Assembly (NCBI GenBank): GCA_031364505.1
Contig: JANLWK010000347.1
Span: 1-41,047 of the forward strand
Origin: JANLWK01 sp031364505
GTDB taxonomy: Bacteria > Eisenbacteria > RBG-16-71-46
Direction: 5' to 3'
DNA length: 41,047 bases
In this document: positions 1-8,259 of the stretch, in pieces
Layout: the number at the start of each line of letters is the position of its first letter
How positions within the stretch are numbered: position 1 is the stretch's first letter
The notes under the pieces: model-generated
Told to the model about the DNA's origin: nothing
The model's database searches: none
Seen by the model: only the letters and a program-made list of their open reading frames with translations
Program-made: the position numbers and the translations under genes

Positions 1-358
1 CGAGTCGCGCGGTTTCATCTTCGGCACGGGCTTGGCACTCGCGTGGGGCGTTTCGCTCGTTCCCGCGCGCAAGTTCGGCAAGCTGCCCGGCGCCACGATC
101 CGCGAGCAGTACTCGCTCGAATACGGCGAGGACGTGCTCGAGATCCAGGCCGACGCGCTGCGAGCCGGGCAGTCCGTGGCGATCGTCGACGACCTGCTCG
201 CGACCGGCGGCACCGCGGCCGCGACGGCGGCACTCGCCGAGCGCGCCGGTGCGCGGGTGCGCGGGCTCGTGTTCCTGGTCGAGCTCGAGGGACTGGGCGG
301 CCGCGAGCGGCTGGCCGGGCGCGACATCCACTCGCTCATCCGCTTCCCGGCCGGCTGA
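1..358 (+). CDS. apt: Adenine phosphoribosyltransferase, 5'-truncated
   Basis: C-terminal part of a purine-salvage enzyme that makes AMP from adenine and PRPP in the cytoplasm. The reading frame is open from base 2, so the start lies outside the window. The visible protein opens with ESRGFIFG, continues through VPARKFGKLPG and a SLEYGEDVLEIQ block, and contains the PRPP-binding loop VAIVDDLLATGGT. All of these are typical of Apt rather than other type I phosphoribosyltransferases. The end, SLIRFPAG, falls where Apt proteins normally stop, so only the N-terminus is missing. It converges on the L,D-transpeptidase gene across an 85-bp gap with a hairpin. Confidence 0.93.
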   Translation, partial: ESRGFIFGTGLALAWGVSLVPARKFGKLPGATIREQYSLEYGEDVLEIQADALRAGQSVAIVDDLLATGGTAAATAALAERAGARVRGLVFLVELEGLGGRERLAGRDIHSLIRFPAG

Positions 359-363
359 TCCCG

Positions 364-381
364 ACCTGCCCCGGGGCAGGT
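364..381. terminator. Hairpin between convergent apt and L,D-transpeptidase genes
   Basis: Perfect inverted repeat ACCTGCC-CCGG-GGCAGGT just after the apt stop and before the 3' end of the convergent gene. There is no long T-run, so an intrinsic terminator active in both directions is inferred from stem quality and position only. Confidence 0.45.
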
Positions 382-443
382 TCGCGTGATCGTCGAGGCG
401 CCGGCCGCAACACGAAGCCGCGCGGCGCCGTTCGCGAAGCCCT

Positions 444-2285
444 CTAGCGCGGGACGTCGCCGTCGGCGCGCATCGGCGGCGGAGTGATCCCCGGCACGCC
501 GGGCCGCGGGAGCGGCAGGACCGCCGGTGCCACCGGGGTTTCCGACGGCGGAGGCGCGGGCGCGACGGCCGACGCCGGACGACCGTGGCGGGCCTCGAAT
601 CCGCGCAGGCGCTCGGCGGTGACGGAATCCGGGGTTGCTCCCGCCAGCAGCAACTCGAGCGCACGATCGTGTCCGTAGACGTCGGGGTGGAAGCGCACCG
701 AGCCGTCCGCCATCGCCTCGGCGGTCGCGTAGACGATCGCGACGAGAATCGGGCGCGGCAGGCGCACCTTGAGCGTCGTCAGCCCCCCGAGCGCGGAGTC
801 GATGCGCGCCGCCGGCCAGTCGGGCCGCTCGCGCAGCACCCAGCGCGCGAGCGCCGGCGCATCGCCGACGCGGATGCACCCGTGGCTGAAGTCGCGCTGG
901 CGCCGATCGAACAGGTACCGCGTCGGCGTGTCATGCAGGTACACGTCGAAGCGGTTCGGAATCACGAACTTGATCCGGCCGAGCGGGTTCTCGGGCCCGG
1001 GCTGCTGGCGCACGCGAACCCCGTGGCCGATGGCGGCGATGTTGGATGGCGTCGGTGGAACGATGCGGCCGCCCGAGATGAGCTCCATGTGGCTCTTCCG
1101 CAGATACGTCGAATCCGCGAGCGCCTGGGGCTGCACCTCGCGAACGCCGATCGTGGGTGGCACGTCCCAGTCGGGCATGAAGTCGACCGATGTGAGCGCC
1201 GCCGTGAGCACCGGCGTCTGGGTCTTGTACGCCGTGCCGATGACGACGTTGATGCGCAGCCGTGTGGAATCCGGCTGGTCGAGCCGTTCGATCGCCTCCA
1301 GCCGGAACGCCGGGATGTTGACGAGCAGGAGCGGGGCGCCGAGGTCGCGCGGCAGCCAGCGCCAGTGCTCGAGCGTGCGCCGCATCTCGGCGATGCGCTC
1401 GGAAACGGCGCCGCGCGCGAGCGCCCACGTCGTCGTATCGAGCCGGCCCGTCACCGGCAGGTGGTGGCGCCGCTGCAGCCGGCCGATCCCCGCGACGAGC
1501 CGCGCGTCGGACACCGAGTCGGCCCGCGTGCCGGCCGGCACGCGCGTGACGTCTCCCGACAGCGCGAGCGCCGAGCGCAGGCGCGCGACCGCACGCGAGG
1601 GCCGGTCCGCGCGGAGCCGTGGGGGCTGCTCCGGCAGCGCGCGGTTCGAATCCGCATCGGCCTCGCGGTAGCGCGCGAGTGCCATGAGGAGACGTTGGTA
1701 GGCGGGGAACGAGGGCTGAACCCGCTCGAGCCAGTCCCGCGGCTCGCCGCCGACGACGATCGAGTCGAGCATGGCGGCGACGGGGATCGGCGCGTGGAGC
1801 ACGATCAGCGAGCTGTCCACGCGCTCGGGACGGACCCGCTCGCCGTGGAGGGCTCGCAGGGTCCGTGCGACCGCGGCCGACATCGCGACGTCGAAGGCCG
1901 CGAATGCCTCGGGAGACGCATCACCCGTGTCGAGCAGCCCCGCGGAATCCACCAGTGCCGGAGCGTCCACCTCGGAGGGCGGGAGCCCGTAGGTTTCGAG
2001 ACCCGCGAGGGCCGCGAGCCAGGCCCGCGCCACCGGTGTGAGTGCCGACCCCGACGACCAGCACGGCGTGTCGCCGCGGCGCGAATAGAAGTCGCGCAGG
2101 CTCGAGCGCACGTCGCGAAGGTCGCCGCGTGTGAGCCACGGATGATTACCGGCGGCGATCACCTCGAGCGGCGTCGCCGCGAAGGACGGGGCTGCCACGG
2201 GCGGCTGCGCGCCCGCCGAGGTCCACGTCCAGAGCAATGCGATGACGGGTAACGCGCCCCACCGCCAGGACAGCATCCTTGGCAT
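444..2285 (-). CDS. L,D-transpeptidase, YcbB-like, secreted
   Basis: Periplasmic peptidoglycan cross-linking enzyme of about 613 residues. From the chosen ATG the N-terminus is a signal peptide (a hydrophobic stretch after MPRMLSWRW, ending near SAGAQ). Next come an alpha-helical scaffold region typical of YcbB-type enzymes (YSRRGDTPCW, GLETYGLPPSEV), a peptidoglycan-binding repeat (IGRLQRRHHLPVTGRLD) and a YkuD catalytic domain. The catalytic motif SHGCIRVGD places the nucleophile at Cys470, with HDTP upstream. The tail is Pro/Ala-rich. The start at 2285 is preferred because GGAGG lies 4 nt upstream; an in-frame ATG at 2333 would add 16 residues before the signal peptide. Whether it makes 3-3 cross-links or attaches lipoprotein cannot be read from sequence. 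Confidence 0.9.
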   Translation of the reverse strand: MPRMLSWRWGALPVIALLWTWTSAGAQPPVAAPSFAATPLEVIAAGNHPWLTRGDLRDVRSSLRDFYSRRGDTPCWSSGSALTPVARAWLAALAGLETYGLPPSEVDAPALVDSAGLLDTGDASPEAFAAFDVAMSAAVARTLRALHGERVRPERVDSSLIVLHAPIPVAAMLDSIVVGGEPRDWLERVQPSFPAYQRLLMALARYREADADSNRALPEQPPRLRADRPSRAVARLRSALALSGDVTRVPAGTRADSVSDARLVAGIGRLQRRHHLPVTGRLDTTTWALARGAVSERIAEMRRTLEHWRWLPRDLGAPLLLVNIPAFRLEAIERLDQPDSTRLRINVVIGTAYKTQTPVLTAALTSVDFMPDWDVPPTIGVREVQPQALADSTYLRKSHMELISGGRIVPPTPSNIAAIGHGVRVRQQPGPENPLGRIKFVIPNRFDVYLHDTPTRYLFDRRQRDFSHGCIRVGDAPALARWVLRERPDWPAARIDSALGGLTTLKVRLPRPILVAIVYATAEAMADGSVRFHPDVYGHDRALELLLAGATPDSVTAERLRGFEARHGRPASAVAPAPPPSETPVAPAVLPLPRPGVPGITPPPMRADGDVPR

Positions 2286-2546
2286 CGACCCTCCGTCGCC
2301 TCCCGCGACCCCCCGCACTCTACCGAAGAGCACGCGCTCCCGTGAACCGCGTGGCCCGCGGTGTGAACTCGGTGCGCTGCCCGGGAGGCTCCACCCGATG
2401 GCTGCGCGGCCACCCGGCGCGTCCGGCGCGCCTCAGGAACTCCGCGCGCCGGGGCATACCGCTTGCGAACGCGACTCATCGCACGCGCGATCGGTTTCGG
2501 ACTGCGCGACCCCGAGCCCCCGCCATCCACTTGCTCGAGGCACGTC

Positions 2547-3218
2547 ATGCGCAGACTCGCGTTGCTCACCTGCATCTTCTGGATCTCGTTGTCGGCCGGA
2601 TTCGCCCGCGCCTCGATCGTCACGAACGACGACATGGGCCTGGACGTGGACCGGATCGAGCTGCCGTTGGATACGCAGGACGCCAGAATCTTGCTGGCCG
2701 CTGCGCGGAACGTCCCTGAAGTACGGCTTGCAATGGACGACTTCCGGAAGCGGGGCTACGTCGCACACCCCGAATTCGATGTCGCCGCGGCCATCAAGCC
2801 CGGTGAGAGTGCCGCGTGCTTTCTGATCTTCGAGAAGCCGGGATATGTACCCGATCCAAACTGCGTGGCGTCACCTGTCATCATGGTCGCCACCGTCAAG
2901 TCACTCGATGCAACACGAACTCGGGTGGGTGCGGGTCTGGCCATCATGGACGGGGAAACGAACACCTGGCGGGTCGTCGATCCGAAAGATGGACCGCCGG
3001 GTTCGTATCGAATCGTCGAGTTCTTCGAGAAGTCGCTGGCCGCGATGGGGAACTACGTGGGATGCGCGGGGCTTCGCAACCTGATGTGCGTGGGCGGAGC
3101 ACTCGCCGGGGCACGATTCGGTCCGTGGGGTGCGACGGCACTCGGACTGACCTGCGTCGTCCATCAAACGGGCGAGTGCCTGGAGAAGGCGATCAAGGCC
3201 TGGCCTCGTTGGAAGTAG
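2547..3218 (+). CDS. Secreted protein of unknown function with Cys-containing hydrophobic C-terminus
   Basis: I do not recognise a family. The protein has about 223 residues with a clear signal peptide (MRRLALLTCIFWISLSAG, cleavage likely after ARA). The start has CGAGG 6 nt upstream; a longer frame from 2463 would bury the signal peptide. The middle is a soluble mixed region. The last 60 residues hold four cysteines around a glycine/alanine-rich hydrophobic stretch (NYVGCAGL, NLMCVGGALAGA, LGLTCVVH, TGECLEKA), loosely like C-terminal hydrophobic domains of some secreted peptide toxins; that resemblance is weak. By eye the GC and codon choice are less extreme than in neighbours, which fits recent acquisition. 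A small membrane protein gene follows about 100 bp downstream. Confidence 0.7.
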   Translation: MRRLALLTCIFWISLSAGFARASIVTNDDMGLDVDRIELPLDTQDARILLAAARNVPEVRLAMDDFRKRGYVAHPEFDVAAAIKPGESAACFLIFEKPGYVPDPNCVASPVIMVATVKSLDATRTRVGAGLAIMDGETNTWRVVDPKDGPPGSYRIVEFFEKSLAAMGNYVGCAGLRNLMCVGGALAGARFGPWGATALGLTCVVHQTGECLEKAIKAWPRWK

Positions 3219-3320
3219 AATAGGCCGGCGGGGACGCGCGGGGGTTGAGGCATTCGCCCTGCCCCCGGGCGCGCCGCCCGTGCACGCCGGCTGGGCAAAG
3301 GTGATTCGCAACGGAGGGGG

Positions 3321-3635
3321 ATGATGGCGACGACTCCGACGATTTCAGAGAGCGGCGATTCGCGTGTTGCCCCCTCTGCTCGGATCGGGCAGGTGTGGAC
3401 CGGACCTCAGCGCTTGGAGTTCATGCTGGCCGCGACGCTCTCGGGCGCGTTTTGGGGTTGGTACGCGATGACACCATGGGTATTCCTCGGCTTGGCTCTT
3501 TCGGGATTCGTCGGAGCGGTGTTCGATAAGGGACCTCCGCGGGTACCCGGACGCCTGTTCATGTGGGCGATCTGGTTCAACGTGGGAGGAACCTTCGCCG
3601 CGATCCAGATGGGGATTCGCTATCGCTTCCCGTAG
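3321..3635 (+). CDS. Small two-helix membrane protein, unknown
   Basis: About 104 residues with a polar N-terminal 35 residues and two or three hydrophobic segments (FMLAATLSGAFWGWYAM leading into WVFLGLALSGFVGAVF, and LFMWAIWFNVGGTFAAIQM). It is probably an inner-membrane protein with no recognised domain. The ribosome site GGAGGGGG runs straight into two consecutive ATG codons; spacing favours the second one (3324). Base composition is visibly less GC-rich than gdhA downstream, as for the preceding secreted protein, so the two may have arrived together. An immunity or accessory role for the upstream protein is speculative. Confidence 0.65.
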   Translation: MMATTPTISESGDSRVAPSARIGQVWTGPQRLEFMLAATLSGAFWGWYAMTPWVFLGLALSGFVGAVFDKGPPRVPGRLFMWAIWFNVGGTFAAIQMGIRYRFP

Positions 3636-3683
3636 CCTTTCATGCAGTCGGCGATCGCCTCCACTTCCGCGTCCGGTTCAGGG

Positions 3684-3689
3684 CATAAT
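3684..3689 (+). promoter_or_regulatory. Possible -10 box for gdhA
   Basis: CATAAT within GGGCATAATG, 54 bp before the gdhA start, is a 5/6 match to the sigma70 -10 consensus in an otherwise GC-rich gap. No convincing -35 box is present at 16-18 bp spacing, so this is only a candidate. Confidence 0.35.
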
Positions 3690-3742
3690 GTCGCTCGACC
3701 CGGGCACTCCGCCCGCTCGGTCGAACGAGGAGCTGCGGACTC

Positions 3743-5152
3743 ATGAGCGGATTGGACACGGCGACCATGACGGCGACGCGGACGATGACGGCGAAGGAAC
3801 ACGTGGTGGCGGTGATCTCGCAGGTTCGGGCGAAGAACCCGGCCGAGCCCGAATTTCACCAGGCGGTGCAAGAGGTATGCGACTCGCTCGTTCCCGTGCT
3901 CGATCGGCACGCCGAGTTCCGGTCGGCGCGGATTCTCGAGCGCATGGTCGAGCCCGAGCGCGTACTGATGTTCCGGGTGCCGTGGACGGACGACCGCGGC
4001 GACGTGCAGGTGAATCGCGGCTTCCGGATCGAGATGAACAGCGCGATCGGCCCGTACAAGGGCGGCCTGCGATTCCATCCATCGGTCAACCTGGGCATCC
4101 TCAAGTTCCTCGCCTTCGAGCAGGTGTTCAAGAACTCGCTGACCACGCTACCGATGGGCGGTGGCAAGGGTGGCTCGGACTTCGATCCCAAGGGCAAGAG
4201 TGACGTCGAGGTGATGCGCTTCTGCCAGAGCTTCATGACCGAGCTCGCGCGCCACATCGGCCCCGACACGGACGTGCCGGCGGGCGACATCGGCGTGGGC
4301 GGGCGCGAGATCGGTTACCTGTTCGGCCAGTACAAGCGGCTGCGCAACGAATTCACCGGCGTGCTGACGGGCAAGGGCCTCAACTGGGGCGGTTCGCTGA
4401 TCCGGCCGGAGGCGACGGGCTACGGCTGCGTCTATTTCGCCAACGAAATGCTGCGGTCCCGCAAGCAGGACTTCGAAGGCAAGGTGTGCCTCGTGTCGGG
4501 CAGCGGCAACGTGTCGCAGTACACGGTCGAGAAGCTGATCGAGATGAAGGCGAAGCCCGTCACGCTGTCCGATTCGAACGGCGTGATCCACGATCCGGCG
4601 GGCATCGACCGCGAGAAGCTCGCGTGGGTGATGGATCTCAAGAACGTGCGCCGCGGGCGCATCAAGGAGTACACGGACCGGTTCAAGGGCTCGACCTACA
4701 AGTCCACCGACTCGTCGCAGGAGTCGAATCCGCTGTGGGACATCCCGGCGGACTGCGCCTTCCCGAGCGCCACGCAGAACGAGATCAACGGTCGTGACGC
4801 GCAGAAGCTGCTCAAGAACGGCGTCACGCTCGTGGCCGAGGGCGCGAACATGCCGAGCACGATCGAGGCGATCAAGGCGTACCTCGACGCCGGCATCCTG
4901 TACGGGCCGGCGAAGGCCGCGAACGCGGGCGGGGTGGCCACCTCCGGGCTCGAGATGGCGCAGAACAGCATGCGCCTGTCGTGGACGCGCGAGGAGGTCG
5001 ACTACCGCCTCCATCACATCATGACGGAGATCCACCGCAACTGCTTCGAGACGGCCGAGGCCTACGGCACGCCGGGGAATCTGCTCAACGGCGCCAACAT
5101 CGGCGGCTTCGTCAAGGTCGCGAACGCCATGCTCGACCAGGGGCTGGTGTAG
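3743..5152 (+). CDS. gdhA: NADP-type glutamate dehydrogenase
   Basis: Catalyses reductive amination of 2-oxoglutarate to glutamate in the cytoplasm, linking ammonium assimilation to the TCA cycle. The 469-residue length matches the small hexameric class. Substrate-binding and catalytic segments are intact: IGPYKGGLRFHP (Lys106), LPMGGGKGGSDFDPKGKSD (Lys142) and PAGDIGVGGREIGY. The nucleotide-binding fold is VSGSGNVSQYTVEK followed by VTLSDSNG; the Ser-Asp-Ser at the end of the second strand, rather than a lone acidic residue, suggests NADP(H). The first 14 residues are a Thr-rich extension. GAGGA lies 11 nt before the ATG. A strong terminator follows, so the gene is probably monocistronic. 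Confidence 0.96.
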   Translation: MSGLDTATMTATRTMTAKEHVVAVISQVRAKNPAEPEFHQAVQEVCDSLVPVLDRHAEFRSARILERMVEPERVLMFRVPWTDDRGDVQVNRGFRIEMNSAIGPYKGGLRFHPSVNLGILKFLAFEQVFKNSLTTLPMGGGKGGSDFDPKGKSDVEVMRFCQSFMTELARHIGPDTDVPAGDIGVGGREIGYLFGQYKRLRNEFTGVLTGKGLNWGGSLIRPEATGYGCVYFANEMLRSRKQDFEGKVCLVSGSGNVSQYTVEKLIEMKAKPVTLSDSNGVIHDPAGIDREKLAWVMDLKNVRRGRIKEYTDRFKGSTYKSTDSSQESNPLWDIPADCAFPSATQNEINGRDAQKLLKNGVTLVAEGANMPSTIEAIKAYLDAGILYGPAKAANAGGVATSGLEMAQNSMRLSWTREEVDYRLHHIMTEIHRNCFETAEAYGTPGNLLNGANIGGFVKVANAMLDQGLV

Positions 5153-5175
5153 GCGCCCCGCACACGGTCGTTCCG

Positions 5176-5209
5176 CGCGGCGGGCCCGGTCGGCCCGCCG
5201 CGTTCATTT
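5176..5209 (+). terminator. Intrinsic terminator of gdhA
   Basis: Perfect 11-bp stem CGCGGCGGGCC / GGCCCGCCGCG with a 5-nt loop CGGTC, followed by TTCATTT. It begins 24 nt after the gdhA stop. Confidence 0.8.
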
Positions 5210-5246
5210 GCGAAACGACCCGTCGCGGCATCAGGATGACCGCACG

Positions 5247-8234
5247 ATGAGCGGCCCCCACGATTGGACCGCCACACCCGACGCGAGCAACCCGTATCAG
5301 GCGTTTCAGAACCTGATGCCGTTCCGCGTCCAGGACATCCTGCTCGTGTCGAGCCTGTACGACTCGTTCACGCTGCAGGAGGACGGCCGGCTGAACGAGC
5401 TGATCCTCGGCGAGTTCCTCGAGCTGTCGCTGCACCACACGCCGGGGCTCGTGCACGTCTCGAGCGGCTCGGAAGCGCTGGCGCTCGCGCGTGAGGAGCG
5501 GCGCTTCAACCTCATCCTCACGACGCTGCGGACCGCGGACCTGAACGCGTCGGAGCTGGCGCGCGAGGTCCGCCGCGCGGGACTCGACGTGCCGGTCGTC
5601 GCGATGGCGTACGACAACCGCGAGCGCAAGGAGTTCGTCGCCGCTCACGGCATGTCGGACCTGGCGGGGCTGTTCCTGTGGCAGGGGGACGCGCGCATCC
5701 TCGTCGCGATCGTCCAGTTCATCGAGGACGTGAAGAACGTGGCGCACGATACGGCGGCCATGGGCGTGCGCGTGATCCTGATCGTCGAGGACAACGTCCG
5801 CTACACGTCGGCGTTCCTGCCCATGATGTACACCGAGCTGATCCGGCAGTCCCAGAGCCTGATCGGCGAGGGCATCAACCCGTCGCACAAGCTCGTGCGC
5901 ACCCGCGCCCGCCCGAAGCTGCTGCTCGCCCAGACCTTCGAGGAGGCATGGGCGCTGTTCACGCGCCACCGGCCCTACCTGCTCGGGCTCATCTCGGACG
6001 TCGAGTTCCCGCGCGGCGGCGCGTTGTCGCGCGAGGCCGGATTCGACCTCGCGCGCATGGCCCGGGCCCAGCTGCCCGACCTGCCGATCCTGCTGCAGTC
6101 GAGCCGGGAGGAGTTCGCGGCGGGCGCCGCGGGCGTGGGAGCGGCATTCCTGCGCAAGTACTCTCCGACGCTGCTCGAGGACCTGCGGCGCTTCATGGTC
6201 GACAGCTTCGCCTTCGGCGACTTCGTGTTCCGCATGCCGGACGGCGCCGAGGTCGACCGGGCACGGGACCTCAAGTCGCTGGAGGACAAGCTGCGCACGG
6301 TGCCGGCCGCCAGCATCGGATACCACGGCGAACGGAACCACTTCTCGAACTGGTTCACCGCGCGCACCGAATTCGCGCTCGCGCGCAAGCTGCGGCCGCG
6401 CACGGTGTCGGAGTTCCCGAGCCTCGAGGCGCTGCGGCGCGATCTGATCGCCTCGATCGCCGAGTACCGCCGCGAACAGACCGAGACACTCGTCGCCGAC
6501 TTCGACCGCGATCACTTCGACCCCGGCATCAACTTCTTCGCCCGGATCGGTGGGGGATCCCTGGGCGGCAAGGCGCGCGGCCTCGCGTTCGTCCGCTACC
6601 TGCTCAACTACCACGGCCTCGTCCGGCGCTTCCCCGGCGTGCGTGTCGCCGTGCCGCCCGCGGTCGTGCTCGCGACCGACTGTTTCGATCGCTTCATGAC
6701 GCGCAACGCGCTCACCGGCGTCGCGCTCGAGTCGCACGACGACGAGGCGATCCTCGCCGCGTTCCTCCGCGCCGACTTCCCGGACGACGTTGTGGAGATG
6801 CTCCACGCCTTCGTCGAAGCCGTGCGCTGGCCGCTCGCGGTGCGCAGCTCGAGCCTGCTCGAGGACTCGCAGTACCAGCCGTTCACGGGCGTCTATGACA
6901 CGCGCATGTTCGCGAACAACCATCCCGACTCGGGCGTGCGGCTGGAACAGCTGCTCCATGCGATCAAGCGCGTGTACGCTTCGACGTTCCTCGAGTCTGC
7001 CCGCAACTACCTGCGCGCGACGCCGCACCGCCTCGAGGAGGAGAAGATGGCGGTGATGGTCCAGCAGATCGTCGGTGCGCGGCACGGCGACCGGTTCTAC
7101 CCGGACTTCGCCGGCGTGGCGCGTTCCTACAACTACTATCCGACGCCGCCGCTCACCGCAGAGGACGGCGTCGCGGCCGTCGGGCTGGGGCTCGGGCGAT
7201 ACGTCGTGGAGGGCGAGCGCTGCCTGTCGTTCTGCCCGCGTTTCCCGCGCGCGATCGTTCAGTTCTCGTCGGTCGAGGACATGCTCGAGAACTCGCAGCG
7301 CGAGTTTTGGGCGCTCCGGCTCGACCCGCTCGGCGCCTCGCTGCCGGAGCGCGCGATGCACGAGACCCGTCATGGGCTCGAGGCCGCGGAGGCGGACGGG
7401 ACGCTCGCGTCGGTCGGCTCGACGTACTCGTCGGAGAACGACGCCGTGTACGACGGGCTGTCACGCCCCGGCGTGCGGCTCGTGAGCTTCGCGCCCGTGC
7501 TCAAGCACGGCGTCTTCCCGCTCGCCGAGGCGCTGACAGAGCTGCTCGACATCGGATCGCGAGGGATGAACCGCCCCGCCGAGATCGAATTCGCCGTACG
7601 CCTGTCGGCGGACGAGCGCGTGCCACACGAGTTCGGCTTCCTGCAGATGCGGCCGCTCGTGCCCGCGGGCGAGACTTCGGACCTCGACGTCGGCGAGACG
7701 TCGCGCGATCTGCTGCTGTGCCGCAGCCCGCAGGTCATGGGCAACGGGCGCATCGACGGGCTCCACGATCTCGTGGTCGTCGACTTCCATCGGTTCGACC
7801 GCTCGAAGAGCCGCGTGGCCTCCGAGCAGGTCGCCTACTTCAACGCGCGGCTCGCGGCCGAGGGACGCTCGTACCTGCTGATCGGCGTCGGCCGCTGGGG
7901 CTCGACCGATCCGTGGCTCGGGATCCCCGTCCAGTGGGACCAGATCTCATCGGCGCGCGTGATCGTCGAGTCGGGCTTCCGCGATTTCCGCGTCACGCCG
8001 TCGCAGGGCAGCCACTTCTTCCAGAACCTCACGTCGTTCCAGATCGGCTACTTCACCGTGAACGCCGACGAGGGCGGCGGATTCATCGACTGGGACTGGA
8101 TTGCCGTGCACCCGGCCGAATCGGAGCTCCAGTACGTTCGCCACCTGCGCTTCGAGCGCCCGTTCGACGTACGCATGAACGGGCGCCGGAACACCGGCAT
8201 CATCTACAAGCCCGGACGCTCGCCCGCCGCGTGA
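5247..8234 (+). CDS. Two-receiver / PEP-synthase-like ATP-grasp protein
   Basis: Cytoplasmic protein of about 995 residues. Residues 28-165 look like a response-regulator receiver (QDILLVSS at strand 1), but the phospho-acceptor strand reads NLILTTL, so the Asp appears lost. Residues 173-325 form a second receiver with acidic pocket LIVEDN, probable acceptor Asp251 (ISDVEFP), and the Ser and Lys marks ILLQSS and FLRKYS. From about 435 to 700 it resembles the N-terminal ATP-grasp domain of PEP synthase and pyruvate phosphate dikinase (GGGSLGGKARGL; PLAVRSSSLLEDS at 530-542; MAVMVQQIVG). The C-terminal region has no TGG-x-x-SH phospho-histidine motif that I can find and no TIM-barrel signature. 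Database entries for this family are usually just PEP/pyruvate-binding domain protein. The start was chosen because residues before MSGPHDW look non-coding. The real reaction is unknown. Confidence 0.85.
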   Translation: MSGPHDWTATPDASNPYQAFQNLMPFRVQDILLVSSLYDSFTLQEDGRLNELILGEFLELSLHHTPGLVHVSSGSEALALAREERRFNLILTTLRTADLNASELAREVRRAGLDVPVVAMAYDNRERKEFVAAHGMSDLAGLFLWQGDARILVAIVQFIEDVKNVAHDTAAMGVRVILIVEDNVRYTSAFLPMMYTELIRQSQSLIGEGINPSHKLVRTRARPKLLLAQTFEEAWALFTRHRPYLLGLISDVEFPRGGALSREAGFDLARMARAQLPDLPILLQSSREEFAAGAAGVGAAFLRKYSPTLLEDLRRFMVDSFAFGDFVFRMPDGAEVDRARDLKSLEDKLRTVPAASIGYHGERNHFSNWFTARTEFALARKLRPRTVSEFPSLEALRRDLIASIAEYRREQTETLVADFDRDHFDPGINFFARIGGGSLGGKARGLAFVRYLLNYHGLVRRFPGVRVAVPPAVVLATDCFDRFMTRNALTGVALESHDDEAILAAFLRADFPDDVVEMLHAFVEAVRWPLAVRSSSLLEDSQYQPFTGVYDTRMFANNHPDSGVRLEQLLHAIKRVYASTFLESARNYLRATPHRLEEEKMAVMVQQIVGARHGDRFYPDFAGVARSYNYYPTPPLTAEDGVAAVGLGLGRYVVEGERCLSFCPRFPRAIVQFSSVEDMLENSQREFWALRLDPLGASLPERAMHETRHGLEAAEADGTLASVGSTYSSENDAVYDGLSRPGVRLVSFAPVLKHGVFPLAEALTELLDIGSRGMNRPAEIEFAVRLSADERVPHEFGFLQMRPLVPAGETSDLDVGETSRDLLLCRSPQVMGNGRIDGLHDLVVVDFHRFDRSKSRVASEQVAYFNARLAAEGRSYLLIGVGRWGSTDPWLGIPVQWDQISSARVIVESGFRDFRVTPSQGSHFFQNLTSFQIGYFTVNADEGGGFIDWDWIAVHPAESELQYVRHLRFERPFDVRMNGRRNTGIIYKPGRSPAA

Positions 8235-8259
8235 CGGCACCCGCACGCGCGGGCACCGC

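Noticed and set aside
585..2252. Long open frame opposite the L,D-transpeptidase gene
   Set aside because: Arg/Gly/Ala-rich shadow of a high-GC gene, with no motif; the minus-strand gene has a signal peptide and catalytic motif.
5112..7373. 753-codon open frame opposite the receiver/ATP-grasp gene
   Set aside because: Low-complexity Arg/Val/Glu/His-rich composition typical of antisense shadows; no recognisable domain.
8240..8253. Hairpin CCCGC-ACGC-GCGGG between the receiver/ATP-grasp gene and modC
   Set aside because: 5-bp stem and no T-run; such hairpins are expected by chance at this GC content.
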